NCBI GenBank assembly: GCA_036877525.1
Contig: JAZGTH010000088.1
Location: 2,708,501 to 2,772,500, forward strand
From: Chromobotia macracanthus
Taxonomy: Eukaryota; Chordata; Actinopteri; Cypriniformes; Botiidae
Direction of reading: 5' to 3'
DNA length: 64,000 bases
Made by a program: the position numbers and the translations under genes. Below, piece by piece: positions 24,490 through 35,744 of this stretch (positions within the stretch are counted from its first letter, which is position 1; every line of letters begins with the position of its first letter). The notes beneath the pieces are model-generated. The model saw nothing but the letters and a program-made list of their open reading frames with translations. It had not been told where the DNA came from and did no database searches.

Positions 24490-24575
24490 CATCTTTCATT
24501 GGTCGGATCAAGAGATAGCCCCGCCCAAAGGCACACACCATTGGTCGACCCAGTGTTGCTGTGTTTAAATGGTTT
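24490..24575 (+). repeat. Repeat family R3, copy 1
   Basis: CATTGGTCGGATCAAGAGA, TAGCCCCGCCC and CCCAGTGTTGCTGTG match in order the block at 44740-44800 (TATTGGATGGAGAAACTGA, TAGTCCCGCCCC). An anonymous interspersed repeat. Boundaries approximate. Confidence 0.4.
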
Positions 24576-24579
24576 AGAT

Positions 24580-25202
24580 GCCAATTTAGATGTTTTAATG
24601 ACACTACAGTGCCACAGTGTTTACTCTCTTGGGAAATCAACCTACGAACGCTAATTATCATCTCTGCATATTAATCTGGGGTGGGGAAAAGCATTTTAAG
24701 AGGGGTAAAAAATCATAATTTAACACTTTAGGTGAAGAAACATGCTTAAAATATCCTCAGTGAAATCCAACCTCTACAAATCTGATAACCTTGCTTGCCT
24801 ATGTGATTTGAGAACTCATTGTCATCGATTGTTTTGCTCATACTCATATGCTCAGCTCTGAAACGTTGTATGTCCTTCAGATAACCGTGTTACTGTTTTA
24901 ACCTACACATTGACATCTCAGTAAGCCGGTCGTTAACATTACAAGCTTAAAAAAGTCGTCAAGGACAAATGTTAAAATAAGAAACACAATCCATACAGTA
25001 AGGTGCCCTTTTAATCAATTTCTGTGATTTAAATAGACTCAAAGTTGCCGTCTTAAATTCTTCAGTAAGATGAACCGGCCCAGGGGCTTTTCTTTTTTAA
25101 CTGAAAGTCGCAAGAACATTTTATCGCATTATGTCAACTTGAACAGTTTGGGGATCAGCAAATGCTCTTGTGACTATTAAACTGCAACAAGAAAGTGAAC
25201 TA
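24580..25202. other. Non-coding stretch, nothing identified
   Basis: AT-rich unique sequence, no gene. Confidence 0.4.
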
Positions 25203-25335
25203 CCCAGCTAGCAGTTATAGGTTGTAAGAACATTTATCCATTGTTTCTATTAGTAACAAAAATGTTAAAAATGTTATTTTAAAAGTTTTAGAAACAAGAA
25301 TGTTGGCCAATGTTCTGAGAATGTTCCCTGCTGCA
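25203..25335 (-). mobile_element. CCCAGC-MITE copy 10, short deletion derivative
   Basis: CCCAGCTAGCAGTTATAGG follows TA (25201-25202). The copy then jumps from GTTTTAGAAAC directly to AATGTTGGCCAATGTTCTG and ends in a decayed tip, giving only about 133 bp. Confidence 0.85.
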
Positions 25336-25339
25336 CGTG

Positions 25340-25930
25340 TGTGCGATGCATAACTTTTCTTTCTCAGCAGTGGACTGACCCATTTTTGTCACTTCATACA
25401 AGCGAAAATTGTCCTTATCGCCTAATGTCACTTTTCTGTTCAAGGACAGGATTCTGTGCATATCATCTGTGTTCATTAGCGCAAACCTTAACGAGATGTC
25501 AGTTCAGGTCTGTTATCTTCACAACTCGACAACTGGTTAATTATTCTGAAGACCTGTCATACATTATTACAAAGCTTTCTCTCTGCACACTGTAACGTGG
25601 TTATAGATGATCTGTGAAATATTTGCACCTGGGCCACGCTTACCAAAGAGCTCGTCTGCTTTTTCTGTAATGACTGTGAGCTATAATCATCGAAAAGGGG
25701 TTTAAAATTACAAATGATGGGATGAACGAAACATATTCGTCTTCCGGAGGGAATGTGATTTCCATTCACTTTAGCAATTTTCCATTTTCGAGCCCCCACA
25801 GTTCTCAGTAGATCTCATTTACCGTGGTACTGATGCTTGGGCCTTCTTTACAACACATTGCCCGGCCTGTGAAAGAAAAGCAGACGTAATTGCTTGCTGA
25901 AATGAGAAGGCCATTTGAATTGTCTTTTCG
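25340..25930. promoter_or_regulatory. Possible conserved non-coding element
   Basis: About 600 bp of unique sequence with a balanced base mix and no recognised repeats, unlike its flanks. Overlapping short frames on both strands argue against a single coding frame. Conservation is a guess from texture. Confidence 0.2.
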
Positions 25931-26193
25931 CTCGGCAGTATACTATGGTAAATTAAACCTTATAGAAAATGTTTGCATTTAATTATGAGTCTTTTAAAGC
26001 AAAGACTAACACTTTATCAGATCCTCATTACCAATGTAACAGTCACAATGGGCTTCGTTTCGATTTCCTAACCCTAACTCTTCAATGCACCAGCAAGACT
26101 CGAAAACACATCTGCGGTCTGGAGAAAATTACATTTTAAATACTAATGCGATGATGGTGTCCATATAAACCCAATTTTGTTTGGTGGAGGTGG

Positions 26194-26469
26194 AAGCTGA
26201 GTAGTTAAGGTTATAAGAACCTTTTCCTAACATTTCCATTTAGTAACAAAAACCTTATGAATGTTATTTTGAAGGTTCTAGGAACATTCAAAACATCCAG
26301 TTTTTTAGACAAAAAAACATTTTTTAAATGTTCCACTAACAACTTAAGAATAAAGTTTTTGATATACATACTATATATTTATGAAATTAAAATCGTTCTA
26401 CTAACATTACTGCAAGAACATTTTTGAAAACGTAAGCCAGCGTTCTGAGAACATTCCCTGTTAGCTGGG
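26194..26469 (-). mobile_element. CCCAGC-MITE copy 11
   Basis: The left tip is decayed (AGCTGAGTAGTTAAGG), the interior is well kept (AGGAACATTCAAAACATCCAG), and the right end CCCTGTTAGCTGGG is intact and followed by TA. About 276 bp. Confidence 0.88.
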
Positions 26470-27751
26470 TATGAGGAATTGTCATACAGTAACTCAAAGA
26501 CTCAAACTTATAAAGGGAATCTTGCCAGCAAATGTATAGCTTCATTTGAACTTCCACTTTCGACTCCCAATGAAAACTTGTGTTCTGCCTGCCAAAGTCG
26601 TATTATTTTCTCCTCCTAGAACTTGTCGATTAAACAAATGTGTTCTGCCTGAAATAATCCTTTGGAATTGACTGCATTTTAAGGAGGAACTCTTCATATT
26701 CTGAAGACTTGGTTTGTGTATTCAACTACAGACTTTGAAAAATTCACTTACTCTTTTTAATGTTTACATTTGTGTAGATGAAGTTTGAGTTCAGCTGTCT
26801 AAGAGTTCTGCACATTATTTATTTACATCAGAAATGTGACTGAACTATACCATTTACAAAACTGCACTGATATAAGCTGTACAGAGATTTTTGTGTGACC
26901 TGCAGTGTGAAAATACTCCATCTAACACTATTTTAAAAGCATTTTCCTTCATTCTTTTGTAGTTATTATTCATGCAGAATTCATGAGCTCATATTGCAAG
27001 ACCACGTGGAATATTTTTACCTTTAAACGTTCATTTGTCACAACACAGTGTCATTTATAATGCCTAGTAAAGGCAAGAATGAATTCAAATGAATTTCTAA
27101 GCAGTATAGTTCTTAACATATAATATTAACTTTAAAATCTTGATTTTTTTGTAAAAAAACTCATTGATAATTCATGCATCAACTAACTCAGATGTGAACG
27201 TGTTTTATATACTGTATTTGAACTGTATCTGTTAATCCTAACAAATATTGTAGAGCTCCAAGCAGTTATGGCTTTGAAATTATATAGTAACACAGTATGG
27301 TGATATTATTCAGGAAATTATTCAAAAAAAAACTTTGGCTAAATGCAAGAATTTGGCATGAACAACGTCAGGCCATTTCTAATGAACTCCCTCTTCACAG
27401 TCGTTAGATACTGACTTCATTTGATTTCTGGATCTTGGATCTAACTCCACTTTTCTCACTTGCACCCAGGCAGTGGAAAGCCAAACTCCAGCACTGGCTG
27501 ATGGAGTCTGATAAAGTTTTGATGGAGAAACTATGATTGGATGGCAGCACACAGGGCTGGTCATGGTGCTTTGGAAAAACATCCATCTGGACTGGGTGAC
27601 TGAACTTTAGTTGACTCGCCGTTACTTGGATGAAACACTTATGCACTGAAGTTGTTCACCATTTGCTCTCCGTGGTGAGAAGGTTGCTATGGAAACTAAG
27701 CTGACAGGAAGTGGATAGTAACAGGAAAGAGAGAGAGTTTTTACTCTGCTT
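26470..27751. other. Non-coding stretch with RFX-like site
   Basis: AT-rich for the first 900 bp, then a GC-richer unique block at about 27370-27720. It includes GTTGCTATGGAAAC at 27683-27696, which fits the degenerate RFX X-box pattern. No gene recognised. Confidence 0.4.
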
Positions 27752-28081
27752 CCCAGCTAACAGTTTTGGGTTGTAAGAGCATCTCCCCAACACTTCCACT
27801 TCAAGTTACAAAAACGTTAAAAACATTATTTTCAAAGTTATAAGATCGTTTGAAACGATGTTGCATTAATGTTATTGCTTGGTTATAAGAACATTATTCA
27901 AAAATTACAGTGTAATTACATTACAGTATGATGTACTGTTTGTAAAATGCTCCACTAACAACTTAAAAATAATGTTTTTGATATGATGATATATAACATT
28001 AAAATATTCTACTAATGTTACTGGAAAAACGTTTTTGATAACTTTGAAAGAGTGATCTGAGAAGGTTCCCTGTTAGCTGGG
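27752..28081 (-). mobile_element. CCCAGC-MITE copy 12, full length
   Basis: 330 bp from CCCAGCTAACAGTTTTGGG to CCCTGTTAGCTGGG, one of the two longest copies. The flanks are TT on the left and TA on the right, so one base of a duplication may have mutated. Confidence 0.93.
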
Positions 28082-29900
28082 TAGAGGTCAGTAGATAGTT
28101 ATCTGTGGGTAATCATTTTGAGTGCACTGTGATAAGAGAAACTGACTCAGGGAAACTAAATGGTTAAATCACTGCACTCATATATATTTTGTGGTTTGTT
28201 GATGCTCTGGGCAGACGTTCACTGAAAAAAAACATTTCAGTTTTATTTGAGACATTCAATAGTCTAATATATACACAATTATATAATTCTGTGATTATAT
28301 TCTTTATAATTATAATTCTTAAAAATCACTTAAAAAAGTGAAATACAGGATGAAAGTAAAGAATGAAAAGTGATGAAAAGAACATGAGCGAATTGAGCAT
28401 TTCTGAATATTCAATTATGTGGCAGAGTCACAGAGGTGGATGTCCTCCTGTGCAAATAATTTCTAATTGCTGCTCAATGATTAATCCACGTTTTTACAGA
28501 TAAAGGAGTGATAACTGCACATCAAACACAGATTGATGACTGCCTCACTGTGCAAAGATCTGTGAGGAATTATTACCGCAGTGTGTTTGCTTACCTTCTG
28601 CGCATCTGCATATATTAAATGTTTATGAATGTGAGAGCTAGCAGCCCTTCAGAAAATTCAGAAAGTTCAGAAAGTTCAGTTTGGGGGAAAAACAAACACA
28701 TTTACTGCAAGTATAAATCACACCAGGATGAGTTTGACTGAATGAACTGTAAAAAGTGCAGATGTGCGGTTTTCAAGATAAGGAGCTGTGGATAAATAAG
28801 GAGATTACCTCACCTGACCTGTGAATGTTGCTTTTGTTTGTGTAACCTAATGCAGTCAGATCGGATCTGAGAGAATGACTGCACGAACCAGGTTGTAGTT
28901 ATGTTTTCTGTAGAACAATAAATAAATGAAAGGCTTGACTTTCAAAGTAAACACTGTTGTTGGAGAAAGAATGAAAGAAATGGTTGGACAGAAGGAAGGA
29001 AGAAATGATAAAGGAGAGATGATATTTGTGATTTAAAGATAAAGTCTTGAGATAAACTTCATCAGGTGACATCAAAGACCCTCACCTCTCTGTGACACAA
29101 AATACTGCTGCATGAAACTGGAGCTTCTCTTCACTGCAGGCTGCAACTTCATGGCAACTTCATGAAACTTCAGGGTTTCATCATCTTGCTTCCAGCAAAT
29201 TCTGGAGAATGTTCTAGCACTGCCTCAGGTAGCAGGTAATCTGTGTGTTATGTTGACTGTGTCTACAGCATCAGAGCACCGCTGGCCTCAGGACGACACA
29301 AACATCTCTTGATCTTTTATGCTTTAGACTAGTAGCATTTTTTTAAGCAGCAGTTTACAATTCTCACTTTGCATTTGAAAAATCTACTGAAAGCCCTAGT
29401 AGTTGTATTGTACATTTGCGCTTTCTTTGCTTTAACTCTTCAGTGGCTGGCACAACACCTCACACCCTTTGTACAGAGAGATAAGCGCTTATTACAATTA
29501 ACTTGTCATTTTGAAATGGCATTGAAGACGTTTATTTTAATCGCACTCTACGGAGCTGCTGTGACCTGGTTCTGAAATCCCACATGGTTTTGATCATGAA
29601 TGGCAGTCCATAAGGACATCGAAAATGATCATGTTTGCACAGACTGATAACGCTGTGTCTCCGTTATGTTCCATTTACAGTACGTTACAGGAAATGACTG
29701 CTCTGGCACTCCGCATACGCTGAAAGTAAACGACATGAGAAGGTACAGTGAAAACCGTTTGATATACCTCATCTTCATATGAATGTGTCAGAAAATCAGT
29801 GCGTACACCCTAAAAAACAATATTGTTTAAGGATGTTTTTGTTTTTGTTTGTTGGCAGTCACTTTTACCTAAAATGACTTACTGTGCTTTTAAGTTATAT
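28082..29900. other. Non-coding stretch, no gene recognised
   Basis: Contains a short tandem TTCAGAAAG array (about 28650-28678). The 68-codon frame at 29369-29575 is hydrophobic but lacks start context or neighbours. Otherwise unique. Confidence 0.4.
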
Positions 29901-29907
29901 ATTTTAT

Positions 29908-29940
29908 AAGCTTAACAGGTAGCGCATACCTGTTAAGCTT
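29908..29940. repeat. Perfect 14-bp hairpin
   Basis: AAGCTTAACAGGTA and TACCTGTTAAGCTT pair perfectly around a 5-nt loop. Too short for a pre-microRNA. Function unknown. Confidence 0.8.
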
Positions 29941-30143
29941 CAGGAAAGCTTTTTTAATATGTTTTGAATGTGTATCACACTACAGTTAATAGTAGAAGTA
30001 TTGATTTGCACAAAACAGCCACAGTAATGCTGTAATGTTTAGTACAGTTTGATCAAATGTATAAAGACTTATAAAAGTATAAATACTATTGAAAAAGAAA
30101 TTGTATTTAATATTATCAGTGAAACAATGTTATAAAATAAGTA

Positions 30144-30430
30144 CCCAGCTAAAAAAATGTTCCTGCTGTAACATTAGTGAAACATTTTTGATATTTGATA
30201 CAAAACATTTAAAAAAGTTATTCTTAAATTGTTAGTGAAACATTTTTAAAATGTTGCAGAATTAAAAACAACATCTGAATAACATTCTTTTAACCAAGCA
30301 ATAACTTGAATACACGGCTTAAAAACCTGGACGTTTTGAACATTCCTAGAACTTCCAAAGTAATATTTTTAACATTTTTGCTATTTAACGGAAACATTAG
30401 GGAAACATTCTTACAACCAAAGGTTTTAAT
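30144..30430 (+). mobile_element. CCCAGC-MITE copy 13
   Basis: TA precedes CCCAGCTAAAAAAATG. The first internal ~70 bp are deleted. The right end decays after GGAAACATTCTTACAACC, and the terminal GTTAGCTGGG is lost. Confidence 0.87.
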
Positions 30431-30779
30431 AAATCAATGCTGTTGGCTTATTGTAATAAAAATCTGTTAAGTCTTGTTGTGGAGAAATTCCATTTCAGGG
30501 TCCAGTGACCTCAGAAGAACGGCTCACACAAATGTCGGTGTAATGCAGTCCACTCGTAAAACCTGTCAGTGGAATCAATTTCCTCTTTCCAATTACTGCA
30601 CTTGTTTGAAATGTTTCACAGAGTAAAATGCAGTTCATGTTATCATTCAAGCATTGCTCTTAATCTCTAAAAACAGCATTGCTTGCACTTTACAACAACA
30701 CGAGCGAAAACAAGAGAACAACAGTATTAAAATGTCAAAGAAATATTATTAAACGCTTGTATCATTAGAAAACTTGTAG
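30431..30779. other. Non-coding stretch, nothing identified
   Basis: Unique AT-rich sequence. Confidence 0.4.
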
Positions 30780-31100
30780 CTCTTAAAATGCTGTATTTAT
30801 TCTCATCCAATTTACAAAGAAGCACGCAACACTTTGGCAAAGGCCGCGTTTAGCCTTTATGGAGATGAAAACAGAATTTATTTGACATCCAAAAGGGCAA
30901 GTATCACCTCCACTTGTGGAGTGTAATGGAGGAGAACATATTTTTGTCAAAACTTTCCATTCTGTAATTGTCTCAAATAAATGTCAAATGAATGAAAGGA
31001 AAAGACTATCATAAGAGTCACAGATACATATTCCTTTAGATGTCAGATTCCCGTTCTCATTTCCAGGCATATTTCAATGAATCTCTTCTGTCAAGGCAGA
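30780..31100. promoter_or_regulatory. Possible conserved non-coding element
   Basis: Unique sequence with the CpG-containing block GGCCGCGTTTAGCC near 30841 and several AATTTA/AAATGTCAAAT words. No frame or repeat. Assignment is tentative. Confidence 0.2.
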
Positions 31101-31445
31101 CTGCTTCAGAACTGCTGGCTGTTAGAAACCTTCTGAGTGATGACTCATGTGAGACAATGAAATAAATCACCGAAAGAAAATTATTCCTGCATTTGTGCTA
31201 AGAAACATGGAGAAGTTCGGAAGCATTTAAAAGTTTGGCTTTCTCATTTTCTCACCTTAAGTTTTAGGGTGTAACAACTTATGTTCATTTGACATGAGGA
31301 TCTTTCCCAAAAGATTCCTTAGAGACTCTTCAAAAATATAACATTTTATTGGCTTGGGTTGAAAGAGAACAAACAATATCAGGTTTTAAAATGATGTTAA
31401 TTTTCATTAAGCAGTCAGTCTGCTGTCCAAAACTGTGGATGACAC

Positions 31446-31697
31446 CCACAGGTTTAGGTTGTAAGAAAGTTTCCCTATTTGTTGCTAAATGTTTCCATTT
31501 AGTAATAAAAACATTATTTTGAATGTTCGGAAATGTTCAAAACATCCAGTTTGTTAGACATTGTATTATGTTATATAATGTTAAATGTTTTTGATAACTA
31601 AGAGAACACTGAGAGAACTTTTAGAGCACATTAGCCAACATTATGAGAATGTTCCCTGTTAAGGAAACATTCTTACAACCTAAAATTTTTAGCTGGG
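31446..31697. mobile_element. CCCAGC-MITE copy 14, compound
   Basis: A minus-oriented copy runs from CCCACAGGTTTAGGTTG to GAATGTTCCCTGTTA at about 31660. It is joined without a gap to the last ~38 bp of a plus-oriented copy (AGGAAACATTCTTACAACC to TTAGCTGGG). Both outer termini are therefore the same end type. Confidence 0.82.
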
Positions 31698-33349
31698 TGT
31701 TCATTATGGCTCTTTCATGTGAACCTGTGGCTCCATTTCAGAGTACGTTCAACTGTCAATAACTACACAGAATGATGTTCTCCTCAAGTGATTCAATTTC
31801 CTCTTGCCCTTAGAAGTATGCTCCCTGCACATCTAGTCGTAGTGGAAGATGTATGCCCCTGTCTACAGCAAATCTAATCAAGTGCCGTCTTGGGTATATC
31901 CACAGCATGGTTGTTGGCTGTTTGCTAAAACAGCATATGGAGCGTAGTTAAACAGAGTACTGCCTCCCGTCAACTGTTGGGAGTAAAGCACGCTGAGTCT
32001 GGAGGATTACACAAACACAGGAGATGATGCTTTCAAGACTTTTACAGAGGTTATGTCATAATGTTTATTAATCTATATTAATAATATAATTATATATTTT
32101 ATTTTTCCCTTAAGGTGTTTCTGCTGATAATTCTAGTGAAGGTGTCTGGCACAAAAACATCATTTTTGTTTTTCATCACAATTTTTTGCCCCTAATTAAA
32201 CAGGCCGTTTTCTGCAGACTGTGCCTTTAAGAGTGCCTTCAGTGTGAACATTTTCTGTTAGTGAACATTTTCTTTGGCTTAATAACATGTTGTTATTTAT
32301 AAATTGACCCCCTTTACAATCTGTTTAATTTCAGATGTAGATTTTCAGAATTTACAAATAGAGATTCTGTATATTTAGAGCCAGTTTGGGGTTTACAAGC
32401 CATTTTGGAGCCTCCACTCTATTACACCATGTAGATTTTCCATTTAGGAATGAAAATGTCTCAGTGATGTTGCCAGGACACAGATGGCAACTGGTTCAAA
32501 GGTTTCCTATAATTTTCCATGCTTACTATCATACAGGTATATGTTTTCTTGGTATATGCCCCCCAGGCCGCAAAATGTCTAATATTTTAATGCACTTTCT
32601 CTGATCTTCTGTGGCGTGATTTATGTTTACGAATGAAAAAGTTGAAGCACGTTTCAGAACATCTTCCTTGGCAAGGAGTTCCAGCCTCACACTAAATACA
32701 CGAATCAATCAATTTAAAGCACAAATGACTTAGAGAGATCAACCCAAGCTGGCACTTGTCCTGGATCTGATGTCCTGTGGCTAGAACAGGTGCATTGTTA
32801 TGACGAGGCTGTTGAAGTCAAAGCCAAATCAAAGCTCGTGTCCATGTCACTGTTTCCATTAACAGATCAATGAGTGTATTACAAACAAGAGTGAAACTAA
32901 CAAAATGTTAACTGTTTCACAATTTGTTAGAAATCAAAGTGGAATATGCAAATGATGTGAAATGTATTAACTGTATACTACTTTCATCTTTTCATCTGTA
33001 ATCCAGGCCTGTGTTAGATGTTTCTCAGCAGATTCAGGGAAATTTGTTTTGTAGTTACATTTATTTGTGCGCCGCTAAAACGTCACTATTAAAAATGTTC
33101 ACCTCTTTTTAAACAAACACAGTGAAGCTGTAGATCTTCAGAAATGAAGATTTTAATGATGATTAAAATTTATTTAATTTAAAGATTTTAAATTTTAAAA
33201 ATTTTAATGATGCAGGAACTATCATCATGTGAATTTGATTTTGGGTTAGTTTGGGGCAGAGGTTTTTCAGCATTAGTTGTCTCTGTTTCAAGTAAATCAG
33301 GTCTACTTGTGGGAGTTCTTGGTGTCTAATAGTTACGCATATGATGAAT
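31698..33349. other. Non-coding stretch, no gene recognised
   Basis: AT-rich with unique segments around 31.75-32.0 and 32.65-32.9 kb. An ATTTTAAA-rich stretch lies at 33160-33215. No exon or repeat recognised. Confidence 0.4.
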
Positions 33350-33656
33350 AAGTTTTCTCAAAGTTCACAAATGTTATTGCAGCAACATTAGTAGAACAAT
33401 TTAACGCTATAAATCATATATATCAAATACCTTATATTCTTAAGTTGTTAGTGGAACAATTTAAAAACAGTATTAAGATTACTGAATGAAAAATGTTTAA
33501 ATAACGTTCTCATAACCAAGCGATAATGTTAATATAATGTCTAAATACTGGTCATTTTAAACATTCCTAGACCTTTCAGAATAAAATTTTAAACATTTTT
33601 GTTAGTTAATGGAAACATTAGGGAAACATTCTTACAACCTAAAATTGTTAGCTGGG
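33350..33656 (+). mobile_element. CCCAGC-MITE copy 15, left-truncated
   Basis: The canonical left tip is gone. The copy is recognisable from TTTTCTCAAAGTTCACAAATG onward and well kept to CCTAAAATTGTTAGCTGGG. Confidence 0.88.
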
Positions 33657-34194
33657 TTGTCATCTGTTTTTATTCAAGCTTTCTCGATGCTCAACCAACG
33701 TTTGATTCTTTCGACTTAACATCTCTTCGAACACATCCATCGGGATTGATCCATGACATTTTGACCATGAGAGGAAAACAGCAGTCGTCTCTCTGGAGCT
33801 GACACGCTTTCTTCATGAATCATGTGATCAATGGCACAGATCGACACATGGATCAATAACAGTTCAGGTTCTGACTGCGGCCAAGCTAGAACTGCTATTG
33901 ATCAAACAGCAGTTCAAATGAAGTCCTCATGCTATGGTTCTTCATGCTCTGGTTGTCAATAAAACCTCATAGAGCACAAATAGCGTGAGAGAGTCATGCA
34001 GGCTCCTGGTTAAGCTCATCAGTTAAAGGTGCACAGAGTAATGTTTATGTTCATTTAAAATAGTTCTTGATTCATATTCATACAGTCTGATTTCAACATC
34101 TAGAAACTGCAACCCCTCATTTTTGTCCGATTCTGATATTGGGTTAATGTGGTTTAAAACATAATGCATTAAATAATCCTCTAAACCTCTTCAA
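33657..34194. other. Non-coding stretch with imperfect hairpin
   Basis: GATCAATAACAGTTC (33851-33865) pairs with GAACTGCTATTGATC (33889-33903) with one mismatch and a 23-nt loop. No gene. Confidence 0.45.
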
Positions 34195-34465
34195 TGTCAC
34201 AGGGAGGCCGGAGTCCATCCCAGCATCTCAGGCCGTACACAGGGTACACCCTAAATAGATGGCCAGGGTAAACAGCGCAAACACTCTTATATCCAGTTTA
34301 CATCACCTGCATGTCTTTGGACTGTGTGGAAACCAGAGTACCTGGAGAAAACCCACACTGACACAGGAAGAACATGCACTCTTCATGCAGAAAGGCCTCC
34401 TGGCTCGAACCAGGAACCTTTTTGCTGTGAGGCAACCCACTGAGCCACTGTGCTACCGCTGGTTT
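34195..34465 (-). mobile_element. tRNA-headed SINE, antisense
   Basis: On the minus strand the head reads TAGCACAGTGG (A box, 34445-34455) and TGGTTCGAGCC (B box, 34402-34412). A conserved body follows (GTGTGGGTTTTCTCC, CAGTCCAAAGACATGCAGG), then a tail containing GAGATGCTGGGATGGACTCC. The body and tail are of a kind widespread in fish and shared with LINE 3' ends. The 75-codon frame on the opposite strand is an artefact of the repeat. Confidence 0.8.
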
Positions 34466-34671
34466 TATTTAGTTCTCCCATGTTAGCCAATGGAAGAGTA
34501 ACTGTAGTTGTGATGAACTAACTGTCAGGGTTTCAAACCTATCAGTGCTGATAAAAAAACAGGCCATTAGAAACGTATCCCATAATGCTTCAGGGCACTA
34601 TGAAAGCCTGAGGCTGTTGTGCATTATATCAATTATCTGTGACACAGTACATATGTTATCATGCTACTGAG

Positions 34672-34834
34672 TTTATGTTTATAAATGTACGCATTTGGCA
34701 GAGGCTTTTATCCAAAACAGCTTACAGTGCATTATGGAATGATACATTTTATCAGTCTGTGCATTCCCTATGAATCGAACCCGTGACCCTGGCGCTGCAT
34801 GGTGCCACACTCTGCCAGCTGAGCTTCTGTTGGG
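34672..34834 (-). mobile_element. Second tRNA-derived SINE, antisense
   Basis: The minus strand shows AGCTCAGCTGG (A box, 34815-34825), then GGGTTCGATTC (B box, 34772-34782), and ends with the GCATTTGGC...AAAGC-type tail on the plus side (GCCTCTGCCAAATGCGTAC reading antisense). This head-tail combination is common in cyprinid genomes. It is a different family from the SINE ~200 bp upstream. Confidence 0.82.
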
Positions 34835-34881
34835 TTTTACATGATTGCTGTCATTTATATAAATGTATTTAATGAGTTATA

Positions 34882-35177
34882 CTCGGCTACGTTCTCAGAA
34901 TATCGTCTGACATTCTCTAAAAAACATTCTTGCAGCGTTTGTGGAATGTTGCTGCAAGAAGAATTTTTTAATTATATTTTGTATTTATGAATTATAGTTT
35001 TAAAAACTTACAGAGTAAAAAAAGTTTAAATAAGGCTCTTATAATGAAGCAATAAAGTTACAACAACATCTAAAAAACTGGATGTTTTGAACATTCCTAT
35101 ATCTTTCAAAATAGCATTTTTCACATTTTTGTTACGTCATGTTAGGGAAACATTCTCACGTAAAATTGTTAGCTGGG
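34882..35177 (+). mobile_element. CCCAGC-MITE copy 16
   Basis: The left tip is worn (CTCGGCTACGTTCTCAG), the right end AATTGTTAGCTGGG is intact, and TA at 34880-34881 and 35178-35179 forms the duplication. 296 bp. Confidence 0.9.
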
Positions 35178-35234
35178 TAAACTGTTGTACTGTGCAAGGC
35201 AAGTCTTTGAAAGGCATTTAGACTTTAAGACTTT

Positions 35235-35279
35235 AAATGATTCAGGAATATTTATACGTTAAATATTCCTGAATCATTT
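35235..35279. repeat. Perfect 19-bp hairpin, 7-nt loop
   Basis: AAATGATTCAGGAATATTT pairs without mismatch with AAATATTCCTGAATCATTT across ATACGTT. It lies between two MITE copies but shares no sequence with them. It could be a recent snap-back duplication or an RNA hairpin. The stem is shorter than a typical pre-microRNA. Confidence 0.9.
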
Positions 35280-35460
35280 GCATAATGTATCGATCTTGCT
35301 GTTCAACTGGATATTTAGACAGTGTATGAAATCTTACAGACACTTAAACCCCACAGCCCAACCCAACAATAATGACACCTCTGATCACAGCCTGTTTTAA
35401 TTACATTCAGATTACATCATTAATGAAAATTGCACAAGCTCTTATCACTTCTCACATCTG

Positions 35461-35744
35461 CCCAGCTAACAGGAAACATCCTCAGAACAGTGGCTAATGT
35501 TTTCTAAAAGATCTCTCAAGGTTATCAAAAACGTTCTTGCAGTAACTTCAGTTGAATGTGTTTTTAACGTTATATATAAATTATATAGAACAATTTGTTC
35601 TGAAGTAGTAGTGAAAGTTTTAAAAATGTAAAATTAAATAACGTCCTTGAACTGCTAGAACTGTCAAAATACAATTTTAAACACCATTGTTACTTAATGG
35701 AAACGTTAAGTAAACATTCTTACAACCTAAAATTGTTAGCTGGG
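35461..35744 (+). mobile_element. CCCAGC-MITE copy 17
   Basis: Both termini are canonical (CCCAGCTAACAGGAAAC and AATTGTTAGCTGGG), 284 bp. The flanks TG and TC do not match. It lies 284 bp from copy 16 in the same orientation. Confidence 0.94.

Noticed and set aside
34672..34834. tRNA gene on the minus strand
   Set aside because: A and B boxes are good, but the anticodon arm and acceptor pairing are absent and the sequence continues into a SINE tail.
35235..35279. microRNA precursor or rho-independent terminator
   Set aside because: The 19-bp stem is too short for a typical pre-microRNA, and this is nuclear vertebrate-type DNA without a T-tract terminator context.
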